The translations under genes and the position numbers were made by a program. From contig PEVZ01000014.1 of the NCBI GenBank assembly GCA_002779665.1, positions 1 through 7,038 of the forward strand: a stretch of 7,038 bases of DNA. The letters run 5' to 3'. Under the pieces are notes generated by a model that had not been told where the DNA came from, ran no database searches, and worked only from the letters and a program-made list of their open reading frames with translations. Of the stretch, positions 1-6,177 are shown in pieces. Source of the DNA: Candidatus Roizmanbacteria bacterium CG06_land_8_20_14_3_00_34_14. Its GTDB lineage: Bacteria; Patescibacteriota; Microgenomatia; UBA1406; GWC2-37-13. Positions within the stretch are counted from its first letter, which is position 1. The number at the start of each line of letters is the position of its first letter.

Positions 1-993
1 GCTATATTCTTAATCTTTGGACCATTTTTCACAAGTTTCTTGTACGAAATATATAGAAGTATCGACTTACAAGAAGATGTTAAACCTGCCCATAATTGGA
101 TTGCAGCCGGAGTTATTAGCTGGATATTTTTGTTAGTAGTAATTTTAATATTGTTATTGAGTAAATTACTAACAAATCCATTCAACAAGCTTTATCAAAG
201 ACTCTTTATTAATCCTAAAAATAACTATGAAAATACATTGTCTCATTCTGGAATTTTGCCACCTTTTAGATTTTTACCAACTTTGACACCAACACGACCA
301 TCATCCACTCTTATTCCAACACAAAGCCAATTATTAACACCCTCTCCTATAATCTACCCTGAACTTATTGGTTATTGGACACTGGACAATATTGATCATA
401 AAAATCAAATCTATAACTCAACTACTCTAAAAAATGACGGTGTCGCCTTCAACATCACAATTGTCCCGGGAAAAATTGACCAAGCTGTAAGTTTTAAGGG
501 CACTAATAAAAGTTCTGTCGAAATTATTGATCCGTCGTTAAGAAAAGTTGATAACGATTTTACTATTTCATTATGGGCTAATCGATTAAATGAAGGTAAT
601 ACAATTTTAGCCTGGATGTTAAACTATGACAATGGTGGTTTTGGAATTATTGCTGGTGCCAAAGGAGAACTTTATTGCCGAACAAAAGACGGAGCCACTG
701 GTACTTATGTAGATTCGTATACTGATTATCAGGGAGGTTATTTATTGGCGGGTAACGGTTGGCATAATATCGCCATTGTCCGCAAATATAACCAATGTAA
801 TATTTACATTGATGGTAAAGATAGGACTATGACCCATGGTTTTCATGATAATCTCGGAAAATATCCTAACACCTTCTTTTATTTAGGTGGTGGTGAGCCA
901 ACAGGAGGTTTAATGTTCAAAGGTGAGATTGACAATGTTAGATTATATAATTATGCAAGAACTCCTGAAGAGATAATACAGGATATGAAATAA
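1..993 (+). CDS. Membrane-anchored LamG-domain (concanavalin A-like) protein, 5'-partial
   Basis: The reading frame is already open at base 1 and stays open to a TAA at 991-993, so the gene most likely begins before the window. A TTG at 40 could serve as a start, but it has no Shine-Dalgarno and would cut off a hydrophobic stretch that looks like the end of a membrane helix. Counting from the first codon in the window, that helix end is residues 1-15 and a clear transmembrane segment is about 34-53. A Thr/Pro-rich linker (about 93-119) follows, then a LamG/laminin-G-3-like jellyroll at about 121-326. Its signs are a GYWTLDN opening, a central WHNIAIVR strand, an NIYIDGK hairpin and a closing GEIDNVRLYNYARTPEEI. 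Such domains bind glycans or proteins outside the cell; no catalytic residues are evident and the ligand is unknown. The next gene starts 4 nt downstream, suggesting co-transcription. The fold call is fairly secure, the role is not. Confidence 0.8.
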   Translation, partial: AIFLIFGPFFTSFLYEIYRSIDLQEDVKPAHNWIAAGVISWIFLLVVILILLLSKLLTNPFNKLYQRLFINPKNNYENTLSHSGILPPFRFLPTLTPTRPSSTLIPTQSQLLTPSPIIYPELIGYWTLDNIDHKNQIYNSTTLKNDGVAFNITIVPGKIDQAVSFKGTNKSSVEIIDPSLRKVDNDFTISLWANRLNEGNTILAWMLNYDNGGFGIIAGAKGELYCRTKDGATGTYVDSYTDYQGGYLLAGNGWHNIAIVRKYNQCNIYIDGKDRTMTHGFHDNLGKYPNTFFYLGGGEPTGGLMFKGEIDNVRLYNYARTPEEIIQDMK

Positions 994-997
994 ATCT

Positions 998-1699
998 ATG
1001 AAACATTCTAAACCAAATTATTTGATAATAATTACTTCCTCAATTTTAGGAATTATCTTATTAGCTTTAATAAATTTTCTTTATTTCCAAAATCAACAAT
1101 CAATAAAAGTGTCAGTCAACCAAGAAATCTCCCCAACTATTCAAGTCCCATCTCCGACTCCGCAAACTGAACCTTTAATGTCAATACCGCCCGATTGGAA
1201 AACAATCACCATGAAAGGTTGTAGTACACGAAATGCAGTTTTCGAGTATAGTTTAAAAACTCCTAATAGTTGGGTATTTTTAAAAACTCAAGATGATAGA
1301 TATAGAACCGTTTATGAACTCTCTGATGAACAAAATAAGAGAATTAAAATAAATTGTGATACGGTAGGCATCGGAAGCGTGATTTGTGTAAATGGCGGTG
1401 AAGTTGATTTTCCTTTTCAAATAGGTGGTCCGTCTAAAGATGGTTGTTATTGGACGTCTGATCCAAACACAAAAGGATACGGAGCTGCATATAATTTATT
1501 TAACCCGTTTGGAGCCTTTGTGTTTACTGCCTATGGTATAGAGAAATCACTACTTGACCAAATCCTTTCCACTTTTCAATTTTTAGATAAAGCTGATAAA
1601 TTTTGCGGTGGATTTGCTGGTGTTCTTTGCTCGGCGGAATATAAATGTCAACTCGATGGAAACTATCCAGATGCTTCAGGAAAATGCATTTTAGAATGA
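998..1699 (+). CDS. Hypothetical membrane-anchored protein with eight extracytoplasmic cysteines
   Basis: No specific function is recognised. The 233-residue protein has one N-terminal membrane segment (about 8-30) after a short basic stretch, so the rest should lie outside the cytoplasm. A Pro/Thr/Ser linker (about 44-64) leads to a globular region (about 65-197) that opens with FEYSLKTPNSWVF and closes with LDQILSTFQFLD. That pattern resembles PsbP-like or other small secreted domains, but this is a loose resemblance. The C-terminal tail (203-230) is Cys-rich, CGGFAGVLC then CQLDGNYPDASGKC, a motif I associate with small Cys-rich tails in many environmental bacterial proteins. The cysteines are C75, C120, C130, C150, C203, C211, C217 and C230: exactly eight, none in the membrane helix. 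This fits up to four disulfides. The start lies 4 nt after the LamG gene with no good Shine-Dalgarno. It ends in TGA. Confidence 0.8.
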   Translation: MKHSKPNYLIIITSSILGIILLALINFLYFQNQQSIKVSVNQEISPTIQVPSPTPQTEPLMSIPPDWKTITMKGCSTRNAVFEYSLKTPNSWVFLKTQDDRYRTVYELSDEQNKRIKINCDTVGIGSVICVNGGEVDFPFQIGGPSKDGCYWTSDPNTKGYGAAYNLFNPFGAFVFTAYGIEKSLLDQILSTFQFLDKADKFCGGFAGVLCSAEYKCQLDGNYPDASGKCILE

Positions 1700-1715
1700 T
1701 ATTTAATAAGTATTA

Positions 1716-1721
1716 TATAAT
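1716..1721 (+). promoter_or_regulatory. Candidate -10 element of prfB
   Basis: A perfect TATAAT hexamer ends 9 nt before the prfB ATG. The transcript would start near 1728, leaving a leader of about 3 nt. No convincing -35 box lies 16-18 nt upstream, and in DNA this AT-rich the hexamer could occur by chance. Confidence 0.35.
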
Positions 1722-1730
1722 AACTACATC

Positions 1731-2744
1731 ATGGAAATAGACGCTGAACAATTAAGGAATAAATATCAGGCAATTTTAAGCAAAGCCGATTTGGATGGAA
1801 AAAAAATGGACCTAAAAACTTTGGAAAAACAAAGCTACGAAGCATCTTTTTGGACTGACCCAAAATCAGCTGGTGAAACAATGAAAAAAATCACAGATCT
1901 TAAAAAAGAAATTGAAGATATGGAGATGATAGAATTACTACTTTCAGAAAGTCAACTTGAAGACGCAAAAAAATTAATTGACAAGTATGAAATACTTCTT
2001 TTTCTTTCCGGACCTTATGATAAGGGTGGAGCTGTTTTCTCAATTCATGCTGGCCAAGGTGGTACTGAGGCAATGGACTGGTCAAGCATGCTTTATCGAA
2101 TGTACACCCGATACTTTGAAAGAAAGGGATGGCGATTTGAGGAGTTTGACCGGGTCGCCGGAGAAGAAGCCGGTATAAAAAGCTCTATTATCAACGTCTA
2201 CGGAAAATTTGCTTATGGTCACCTAAAGGCTGAAGCCGGTGTCCATCGCTTGGTGCGCCAATCCCCTTTTAACGCTGACAAACTAAGACAAACTTCTTTT
2301 TCATTAGTTGAGGTTTTACCAATGATCGAAGACAAAGAAATAAGTGTCCGAGCGGATGAAGTCGAATGGGAGTTTTATAGATCGGGCGGACATGGCGGTC
2401 AAAACGTTAATAAAGTCTCAACGGCGGTACGATTGACTCACAAGCCGTCTGGTATCATTATCACCTGCCAAACTGAAAGAGACCAAGGCAAAAATAGAGA
2501 TAGTGCCATGAAAATTTTACGGGCAAAACTATGGAAATTGGAGCAAGAAAAAAAGGCCAAAACAATTGCCGGATTTAAGACGGAAACAATGGCTTCTTGG
2601 GGACATCAAATCAGATCGTACGTGCTTCATCCATATAAATTAATAAAAGATTTAAGAACTAATTATGAGGAAACACAGACAGATAAGGTACTTGATGGAG
2701 AACTGGATGGATACGTCGAAGCCTACTTGAAAAATAATAAATAA
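1731..2744 (+). CDS. prfB: Peptide chain release factor 2 (RF2), no programmed frameshift
   Basis: RF2 reads UAA and UGA stop codons in the ribosomal A site and triggers release of the finished protein. The tripeptide that defines RF2 over RF1, SPF, is at residues 178-180 in [12 protein letters not shown]. The catalytic GGQ loop is at 222-224 in [17 protein letters not shown]. The C-terminal [20 protein letters not shown] and LDGELDGY stretches also match the family. At 337 residues it is slightly shorter than E. coli RF2 (365), mostly in the N-terminal helical domain. Many bacteria autoregulate prfB through an in-frame UGA near codon 25 (CTTTGAC) that needs a +1 shift. Here the matching region is read straight through, with a Leu-Asp (TTG GAT) and no stop, so that control is absent. 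Only a possible -10 box and no Shine-Dalgarno precede the ATG. Its location near ftsEX recalls the Bacillus-type prfB-ftsE-ftsX order. Confidence 0.97.
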   Translation: MEIDAEQLRNKYQAILSKADLDGKKMDLKTLEKQSYEASFWTDPKSAGETMKKITDLKKEIEDMEMIELLLSESQLEDAKKLIDKYEILLFLSGPYDKGGAVFSIHAGQGGTEAMDWSSMLYRMYTRYFERKGWRFEEFDRVAGEEAGIKSSIINVYGKFAYGHLKAEAGVHRLVRQSPFNADKLRQTSFSLVEVLPMIEDKEISVRADEVEWEFYRSGGHGGQNVNKVSTAVRLTHKPSGIIITCQTERDQGKNRDSAMKILRAKLWKLEQEKKAKTIAGFKTETMASWGHQIRSYVLHPYKLIKDLRTNYEETQTDKVLDGELDGYVEAYLKNNK

Positions 2745-2755
2745 ATTGTTATTCT
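2727..2755 (+). promoter_or_regulatory. Candidate sigma70-type promoter for the small membrane protein gene
   Basis: TTGAAA (2727-2732) and TATTCT (2750-2755) are separated by exactly 17 nt. They match the consensus at 5 of 6 and 4 of 6 positions. The -35 box lies inside the last codons of prfB. The predicted start site, near 2762, is about 3 nt before the ATG at 2765, so the mRNA would be essentially leaderless. There is no Shine-Dalgarno, consistent with this. Confidence 0.45.
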
Positions 2756-2764
2756 GAACTATAT

Positions 2765-3196
2765 ATGGAAAATAAAAATATGCTTCATACGTTGGAAACA
2801 AAAGAAGTCGATGAAGTTTCATATGCATCTTTCTTCACTTTTGTTGCCGTTGCCGTCGTTATTGGAGCGGTGATAGGATTTGGACTAACTCGTTTCAATA
2901 AAAAAACAGCCAGCAATGGTGTTACAACAAAAAATACCGCTCAATCAGCCGGCATCGTCGATAAAAAAACTTTTAAAGATAGCGTTGAAGGAATACTCCG
3001 AGAGGGAGGTATCGATGGCGAAGGTAATTTCCATATAGAGCGTCCCGGAGGAGTTTCACAAAATGCTTATCTTACTTCAAGTACGGTTGATCTATCCAAT
3101 TATGTTGGTAAAAGGGTCAAAGTCTGGGGTCAGACTTTTTCAGGTCAAACAGCCGGATGGCTGATGGACGTGGGATTAGTCGAAGTTGAGAAGTAA
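2765..3196 (+). CDS. Small single-pass membrane protein with probable OB-like C-terminal domain, unknown function
   Basis: The protein has 143 residues and no recognised name. A short polar N-terminus (1-20) precedes one membrane helix (about 21-42, rich in Val, Ala and Gly). A Thr/Asn/Lys-rich linker (about 45-65) follows, then a compact domain at about 68-143. That domain contains GEGNFHIERPGGVSQNAYL, STVDLSNYVGKRVKVWGQTF and GWLMDVGLVEVEK. The series of short beta strands with a YVGKRVKVWG core is typical of small OB-fold-like domains, but this fold call is by eye only. No catalytic residues are obvious, and the domain probably faces outside the cytoplasm. An alternative start is the ATG at 2780 (Met6), which keeps the membrane helix; 2765 was chosen because a promoter-like pair fits it. 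It lies between prfB and ftsE but is separated from ftsE by a large inverted repeat, so a link with division is only a guess. Confidence 0.8.
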   Translation: MENKNMLHTLETKEVDEVSYASFFTFVAVAVVIGAVIGFGLTRFNKKTASNGVTTKNTAQSAGIVDKKTFKDSVEGILREGGIDGEGNFHIERPGGVSQNAYLTSSTVDLSNYVGKRVKVWGQTFSGQTAGWLMDVGLVEVEK

Positions 3197-3199
3197 TTT

Positions 3200-3268
3200 A
3201 GACAATAGAAGATAGAAGGTCGGGATTAACTTCTATTCCTATCTTCGATTTTCTATCATCTATCGTCT
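3200..3268 (+). repeat. Imperfect 23-bp inverted repeat (hairpin) between the small membrane protein gene and ftsE
   Basis: The left arm (3200-3222) is AGACAATAGAAG followed by ATAGAAGGTCG, and the right arm (3246-3268) is nearly its reverse complement. Pairing gives 19 Watson-Crick pairs, two G-U wobbles (3218/3250, 3219/3249) and two mismatches (3204/3264, 3210/3258) around a 23-nt loop. The left arm contains a tandem ATAGAAG (3205-3211, 3212-3218). The loop and the start of the right arm contain CTTCTAT (3230-3236) and CTATCTTC (3239-3246), which can also pair with the left arm, so at least three alternative stems compete. The element fills almost the whole gap between the two genes. No T tract follows directly, only a TTATTATTATTA stretch, so it is not a textbook terminator. 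It could be an attenuator, an RNA processing site or one copy of a dispersed repeat. Confidence 0.75.
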
Positions 3269-3286
3269 CATTATTATTATTAAATT

Positions 3287-3964
3287 ATGATTGTTTTTGA
3301 CAAAGTCACTAAAAAATTTCCCCTTGGAAATACTGCACTAAACGATGTTTCTTTTGAAATTGATGATAATCAATTTGTATTTTTGGTCGGACAATCAGGG
3401 GCAGGTAAAACTACTATCTTAAAAATGATTACTCAGGAAATATCCCCTACTTCCGGATCTATCATTATCGACGATTTTGATATTACTGATAAAAATTTCT
3501 CTCAAAAAATTGAATTGCGACGTAAAATTGGGATTATTTTTCAAGACTTTAAAGTTTTATCAGACAAGAATGTTTTTGAGAATATCGCCGTTAGTCTTAA
3601 AGTTATAGGAGTTGATAATTCCGAGATAAAAACAAAAGTAAAAAAAGCTCTTGAATTAGTCGGTCTTTCAAAAAAAGAGATGGTCTTTCCGGTTCAATTA
3701 TCAGCCGGTGAACTCCAAAGAGTAGCTATTGCCCGCGCCATAATCGGAGATCGAGACATTATTATTGCTGATGAACCAACCGGTAATCTTGACCCAAAAA
3801 CTTCCTGGGATATTATGAAAATTTTCAAAAAACTTGAAGGGAAAAAAACAATTATCATCGCGACCCACAATACTGATATTGTTAATTCTTTTCAAAAAAG
3901 AGTTTTAGTTTTAAAAGACGGTAAAATTATTAAAGACCAAAGAAAAGGAGGGTATGAATTATGA
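3287..3964 (+). CDS. ftsE: Cell division ATP-binding protein FtsE
   Basis: FtsE is the cytoplasmic ABC ATPase of the FtsEX complex, which couples ATP hydrolysis at the division site to activation of cell-wall hydrolysis outside. At 225 residues it has the usual length. Motifs in order are Walker A GQSGAGKT (35-42), a Q-loop in IGIIFQDFKVL (Q86, a stretch typical of FtsE), signature LSAGELQRVAIARA (138-151), Walker B IIIADEP (158-164), D-loop NLDP (167-170) and switch His194 in ATHNTD. The signature has Ala in place of the second Gly of LSGGE; this is a mild change and the ATPase should still work. The stop overlaps the ftsX start by 4 nt (ATGA), which indicates translational coupling. No Shine-Dalgarno precedes its ATG. 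TATTAT hexamers (3272-3277, 3275-3280) are possible -10 boxes but lack a -35. The related ABC ATPase LolD is the main alternative, and the following ftsX settles the call. Confidence 0.95.
   Translation: MIVFDKVTKKFPLGNTALNDVSFEIDDNQFVFLVGQSGAGKTTILKMITQEISPTSGSIIIDDFDITDKNFSQKIELRRKIGIIFQDFKVLSDKNVFENIAVSLKVIGVDNSEIKTKVKKALELVGLSKKEMVFPVQLSAGELQRVAIARAIIGDRDIIIADEPTGNLDPKTSWDIMKIFKKLEGKKTIIIATHNTDIVNSFQKRVLVLKDGKIIKDQRKGGYEL
3945..3951 (+). promoter_or_regulatory. Strong Shine-Dalgarno site for ftsX
   Basis: AAGGAGG lies in the last codons of ftsE, 9 nt before the ftsX ATG at 3961. It is the only clear ribosome binding site seen ahead of a gene in this window. It fixes the ftsX start and supports coupled translation of the overlapping ftsE-ftsX pair. 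Confidence 0.85.
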
Positions 3965-4857
3965 AAGAAATCTGGACATCAATTAGAAGGACACCCTATC
4001 AATCATTTTCTGCTTTTCTAATTTTATTTTTTACTCTTTTTTTAACACTGATATTATTTGTTTCATTGACATTCCTATACGGCACTTTAAATTATCTTGA
4101 AACAAAACCTCAAGTAACGGTCTATTTTCAGACTAAGACGCTGGAAAACCAAATTTTTAAAATTAGAGATGATTTAATGGCTTCGGGGAAAGTCCTGAGT
4201 CTCAAATATATTTCAAAAAACGAAGCTTTTAATATTTATAAACAACTAAATAAAGATAATCCTCTACTTCTCGAAATGGTCTCGGCAGATATTCTACCTC
4301 CTTCTCTTGAAGTTTATGCAAAAAAGCCAATCTATCTGCCTGAAATAGCTGAGTATCTTAAAAAACAAGGTGATATTGATGAAGTCCAATATGAAAAAGA
4401 TATTATTGATAAATTGCTTGTCCTGACAAATACGATAAGAATTTCTGCATTGATTTTCTTTAGTTATTTGATTTTGATGTCAATCGTCGTTTTGACAACG
4501 ATGATACTTTTTAAAATCGCCCTTAAAGAGAGTGAGATTACTTTATTGAAATTAATCGGGGCGACTAATTTCTATATCCGCAAGCCTTATATTTTTGAAA
4601 GTCTATTCTTGGGAATAACAGCTTCAACCATATCATTTGGTATTTTTTCTTTTATAGTTGTCTATTTTAATTCATTTTTGCAGTCATATTTCAAAGGAAT
4701 AACCGTCCTTTCTGTCGATGTATTTAATTATCCGCTCAATATTTGGCCATTAAATTATGTTTTTTTTGCCATTGTTTTCGTCTCAATAACTCTTTTTGGG
4801 ATGATTATTTCTTCAGTCGCTTCTTACATCGCCACTAATAAATATCTAAAGGTATAA
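3961..4857 (+). CDS. ftsX: Cell division protein FtsX (permease-like subunit)
   Basis: FtsX is the membrane partner of FtsE; its external loop binds and switches on a cell-wall hydrolase or hydrolase activator. The 298-residue protein has the standard four-helix layout: TM1 about 17-41, external domain about 42-158, TM2 about 159-186, TM3 about 209-236 and TM4 about 264-290. Family traits include an N-terminal WTSIRRTPYQSFSAF stretch and KPQVTVYF right after TM1. KYISKNEAF and LPPSLEVYAKKP follow in the external domain, and LLKLIGATNFYIRKPYIFES lies between TM2 and TM3. It starts inside the ftsE stop (ATGA overlap) behind a strong AAGGAGG. The gene ends 7 nt before a coiled-coil peptidase gene, the likely target of its external domain. 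TM positions are estimated by eye. Confidence 0.95.
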   Translation: MKEIWTSIRRTPYQSFSAFLILFFTLFLTLILFVSLTFLYGTLNYLETKPQVTVYFQTKTLENQIFKIRDDLMASGKVLSLKYISKNEAFNIYKQLNKDNPLLLEMVSADILPPSLEVYAKKPIYLPEIAEYLKKQGDIDEVQYEKDIIDKLLVLTNTIRISALIFFSYLILMSIVVLTTMILFKIALKESEITLLKLIGATNFYIRKPYIFESLFLGITASTISFGIFSFIVVYFNSFLQSYFKGITVLSVDVFNYPLNIWPLNYVFFAIVFVSITLFGMIISSVASYIATNKYLKV

Positions 4858-4858
4858 T
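4853..4858 (+). promoter_or_regulatory. Candidate -10 element of the coiled-coil peptidase gene
   Basis: A perfect TATAAT overlaps the ftsX stop codon and ends 6 nt before the ATG at 4865. With the usual spacing, transcription would begin at or next to the A of the ATG, giving a leaderless mRNA. No good -35 is seen at 16-18 nt. It could supply the peptidase separately from ftsEX, or be chance in AT-rich DNA. Confidence 0.4.
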
Positions 4859-4864
4859 TAAACC

Positions 4865-6046
4865 ATGGTCAAAAAAATAATTATTTTTATTGTTTTGTTT
4901 TTTTTGACATTATTTTCTGTCAGTGCCCAAGATAAAACTGATATAGAAAAAAAAATTAGTGAATATCAAACCAAACTTCAAGAATTAAAACAACAAAAAA
5001 ATACTCTATCTTCACAGATCCAATATATGGATACTCAAATATATCTGACCGGTTTACAGATAAACCAAACTGAACAACAAATTGTCAGCACAGGAAAAGA
5101 GATTGATCTACTCGGGTCACGAATTGAAGGATTAGACCAGTCTCTTGATTATTTATCGAAACAACTTATAAAAAGAATAGTCATAGGCTATAAAAAAAAG
5201 CCATTATCTTTATTCGCCCTTTTACTTAATAATAAAAATGCTTACGATTTTCTTAATCAAGTTAAATATTTAAAAACTGCGCAAACTAATAATCAGAAAC
5301 TTATTTATACTGTCCAAGAAACGAAGACTAATGCCGAAGAACAAAAAAAACATCGTGAAGAGAAGAAGATTGAATTAGATCAGTTAACAAAAAGATTGGG
5401 TAATCAGAAAATAGCTCTTGATAATCAAAAAGGGCAGAAAGAACGATTTTTGGCCGATACTCAGAATGATGAAAATATTTATCAAAACTTATTAACTCAA
5501 GCTCAAGCTCAGTTAGCTGGCTTTGGTCGGTTCGTTTCTTCTCAAGGTGGATCATCAATTTTGAGCAATCAAACTGTCTGCGATGATTGGGGATGTTATT
5601 ATAATCAGCGGGATTCGCAGTGGGGCGGAACTTCACTCAATGGGACTGAATATACACTCGCCGGAGCCGGATGTTTAGTGACTTCTATGGCAATGGTTTA
5701 TACTCATTTTGGTCATCGGAGTGTAAACCCACAATCCATTAATTCTAATCCAAATAATTTTGCTTCATATTATCCAGCTTTTTTAAAAAAAACAATTACA
5801 GCAGATGGGGCAACTTCTAACCGAATTAGTTCTGATATTGATAGTGAATTAAGTACAGGCAGACCAGTTATAGTTGGTATCAGCTATGATGGTGGTCCTT
5901 CTCCTGATCACTTTTTGGTTCTAATTAGTGGATCAAATGGAAGCTATCAAATGAATGACCCTTTTACTCCAAACGGACATAATATTCCTTTTACGGATCA
6001 TTATTCAGTCGGGAGCATTCGTGAAATAGATAGGATTAGTATGTAG
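4865..6046 (+). CDS. Secreted coiled-coil protein with C39-like cysteine peptidase domain, probable FtsEX effector
   Basis: The 393-residue protein starts with a signal peptide (hydrophobic core about 5-17, likely cut after SVSA, residue 21). A long Gln/Lys/Glu-rich coiled coil covers about 24-215. Its middle, RIVIGYKKKPLSLFALLL then AYDFLNQVKYL (about 104-136), matches the small helical insertion of EnvC/PcsB/CwlO-type hydrolases and activators. A short Gly/Ser linker and a CDDWGC pair (C239, C244) lead to a C39-like domain (about 245-393). Likely active-site residues are Cys270 in AGAGCLVTSMAM, His349 in DHFLVLI, Asp365 in MNDPF, and possibly Gln248 in YNQRDSQWGG as the oxyanion residue. 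Its place after ftsX and the coiled coil suggest that it is held inactive and is activated by FtsX at the septum. The substrate (peptidoglycan cross-links or protein) is not shown. Start ATG 4865 gives a full signal peptide; there is no Shine-Dalgarno. Architecture is certain, the effector role is inferred. Confidence 0.88.
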   Translation: MVKKIIIFIVLFFLTLFSVSAQDKTDIEKKISEYQTKLQELKQQKNTLSSQIQYMDTQIYLTGLQINQTEQQIVSTGKEIDLLGSRIEGLDQSLDYLSKQLIKRIVIGYKKKPLSLFALLLNNKNAYDFLNQVKYLKTAQTNNQKLIYTVQETKTNAEEQKKHREEKKIELDQLTKRLGNQKIALDNQKGQKERFLADTQNDENIYQNLLTQAQAQLAGFGRFVSSQGGSSILSNQTVCDDWGCYYNQRDSQWGGTSLNGTEYTLAGAGCLVTSMAMVYTHFGHRSVNPQSINSNPNNFASYYPAFLKKTITADGATSNRISSDIDSELSTGRPVIVGISYDGGPSPDHFLVLISGSNGSYQMNDPFTPNGHNIPFTDHYSVGSIREIDRISM

Positions 6047-6111
6047 TTATACTTCATCATTTTTTTCCCTCTCCAACGCCCTATTTTCATACTTTTGTAG
6101 GTTATAAGCGG

Positions 6112-6140
6112 TTGACAAGAAATATTCATAAAGTTATAAA
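6112..6140 (+). promoter_or_regulatory. Near-consensus sigma70-type promoter of the lamin-tail protein gene
   Basis: A perfect TTGACA (6112-6117), a 17-nt spacer and TATAAA (6135-6140, 5 of 6) form the best promoter in the window. The expected start is near 6147-6148, giving a 5' leader of about 30 nt that begins with the palindrome at 6142-6173. It points to independent transcription of the downstream gene. The rest of the gap from 6047 to 6111 holds a short T run and no other recognisable feature. Confidence 0.7.
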
Positions 6141-6141
6141 A

Positions 6142-6173
6142 ATGTAGGGAACAAAAATTTTTGTTCCGTACAT
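6142..6173. repeat. 32-nt near-perfect palindrome at the promoter start site
   Basis: The core GGAACAAAAATTTTTGTTCC (6148-6167) is a perfect 20-nt palindrome. Beyond a single G/G mismatch (6147/6168), five more pairs (ATGTA at 6142-6146 with TACAT at 6169-6173) extend it, so 15 of 16 base pairs match. It begins just after the -10 box, spans the predicted transcription start and ends 4 nt before the ATG at 6178. On DNA it could be an operator for a dimeric regulator. On RNA it would fold into a hairpin at the extreme 5' end of the message. It could also be one copy of a dispersed palindromic repeat. Confidence 0.9.
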
Positions 6174-6177
6174 AATT

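Noticed and set aside
40..42. TTG as the true start of the LamG protein
   Set aside because: The frame is open further upstream, the preceding residues are hydrophobic like a membrane helix, and there is no Shine-Dalgarno.
1900..2178. Open frames inside prfB: - strand 1900-2085 and + strand 1978-2178 in another frame
   Set aside because: They overlap conserved RF2 sequence and show no start signal or domain.
3701..3895. 64-codon open frame on the - strand
   Set aside because: It is the reverse of the ABC signature and Walker B region of ftsE.
4947..4955. A9 run near the start of the C39 gene as a phase-variation switch
   Set aside because: Runs of eight or more A or T occur in several genes here (prfB, ftsX), as expected from AT-rich composition; nothing marks this one as special.
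5328..5636. 102-codon open frame on the - strand
   Set aside because: It lies fully inside the coiled-coil/C39 gene, has no recognisable motif, and the + strand protein there is clearly real.
6038..6066. Intrinsic terminator after the C39 gene
   Set aside because: AGTAT/ATACT gives only a 5-bp AT-rich stem, separated by 6 nt from a T7 run; too weak to call.
6142..6173. Palindrome as terminator of the C39 gene
   Set aside because: It is about 95 nt past the stop, lies after a strong promoter, and is not followed by a T tract.
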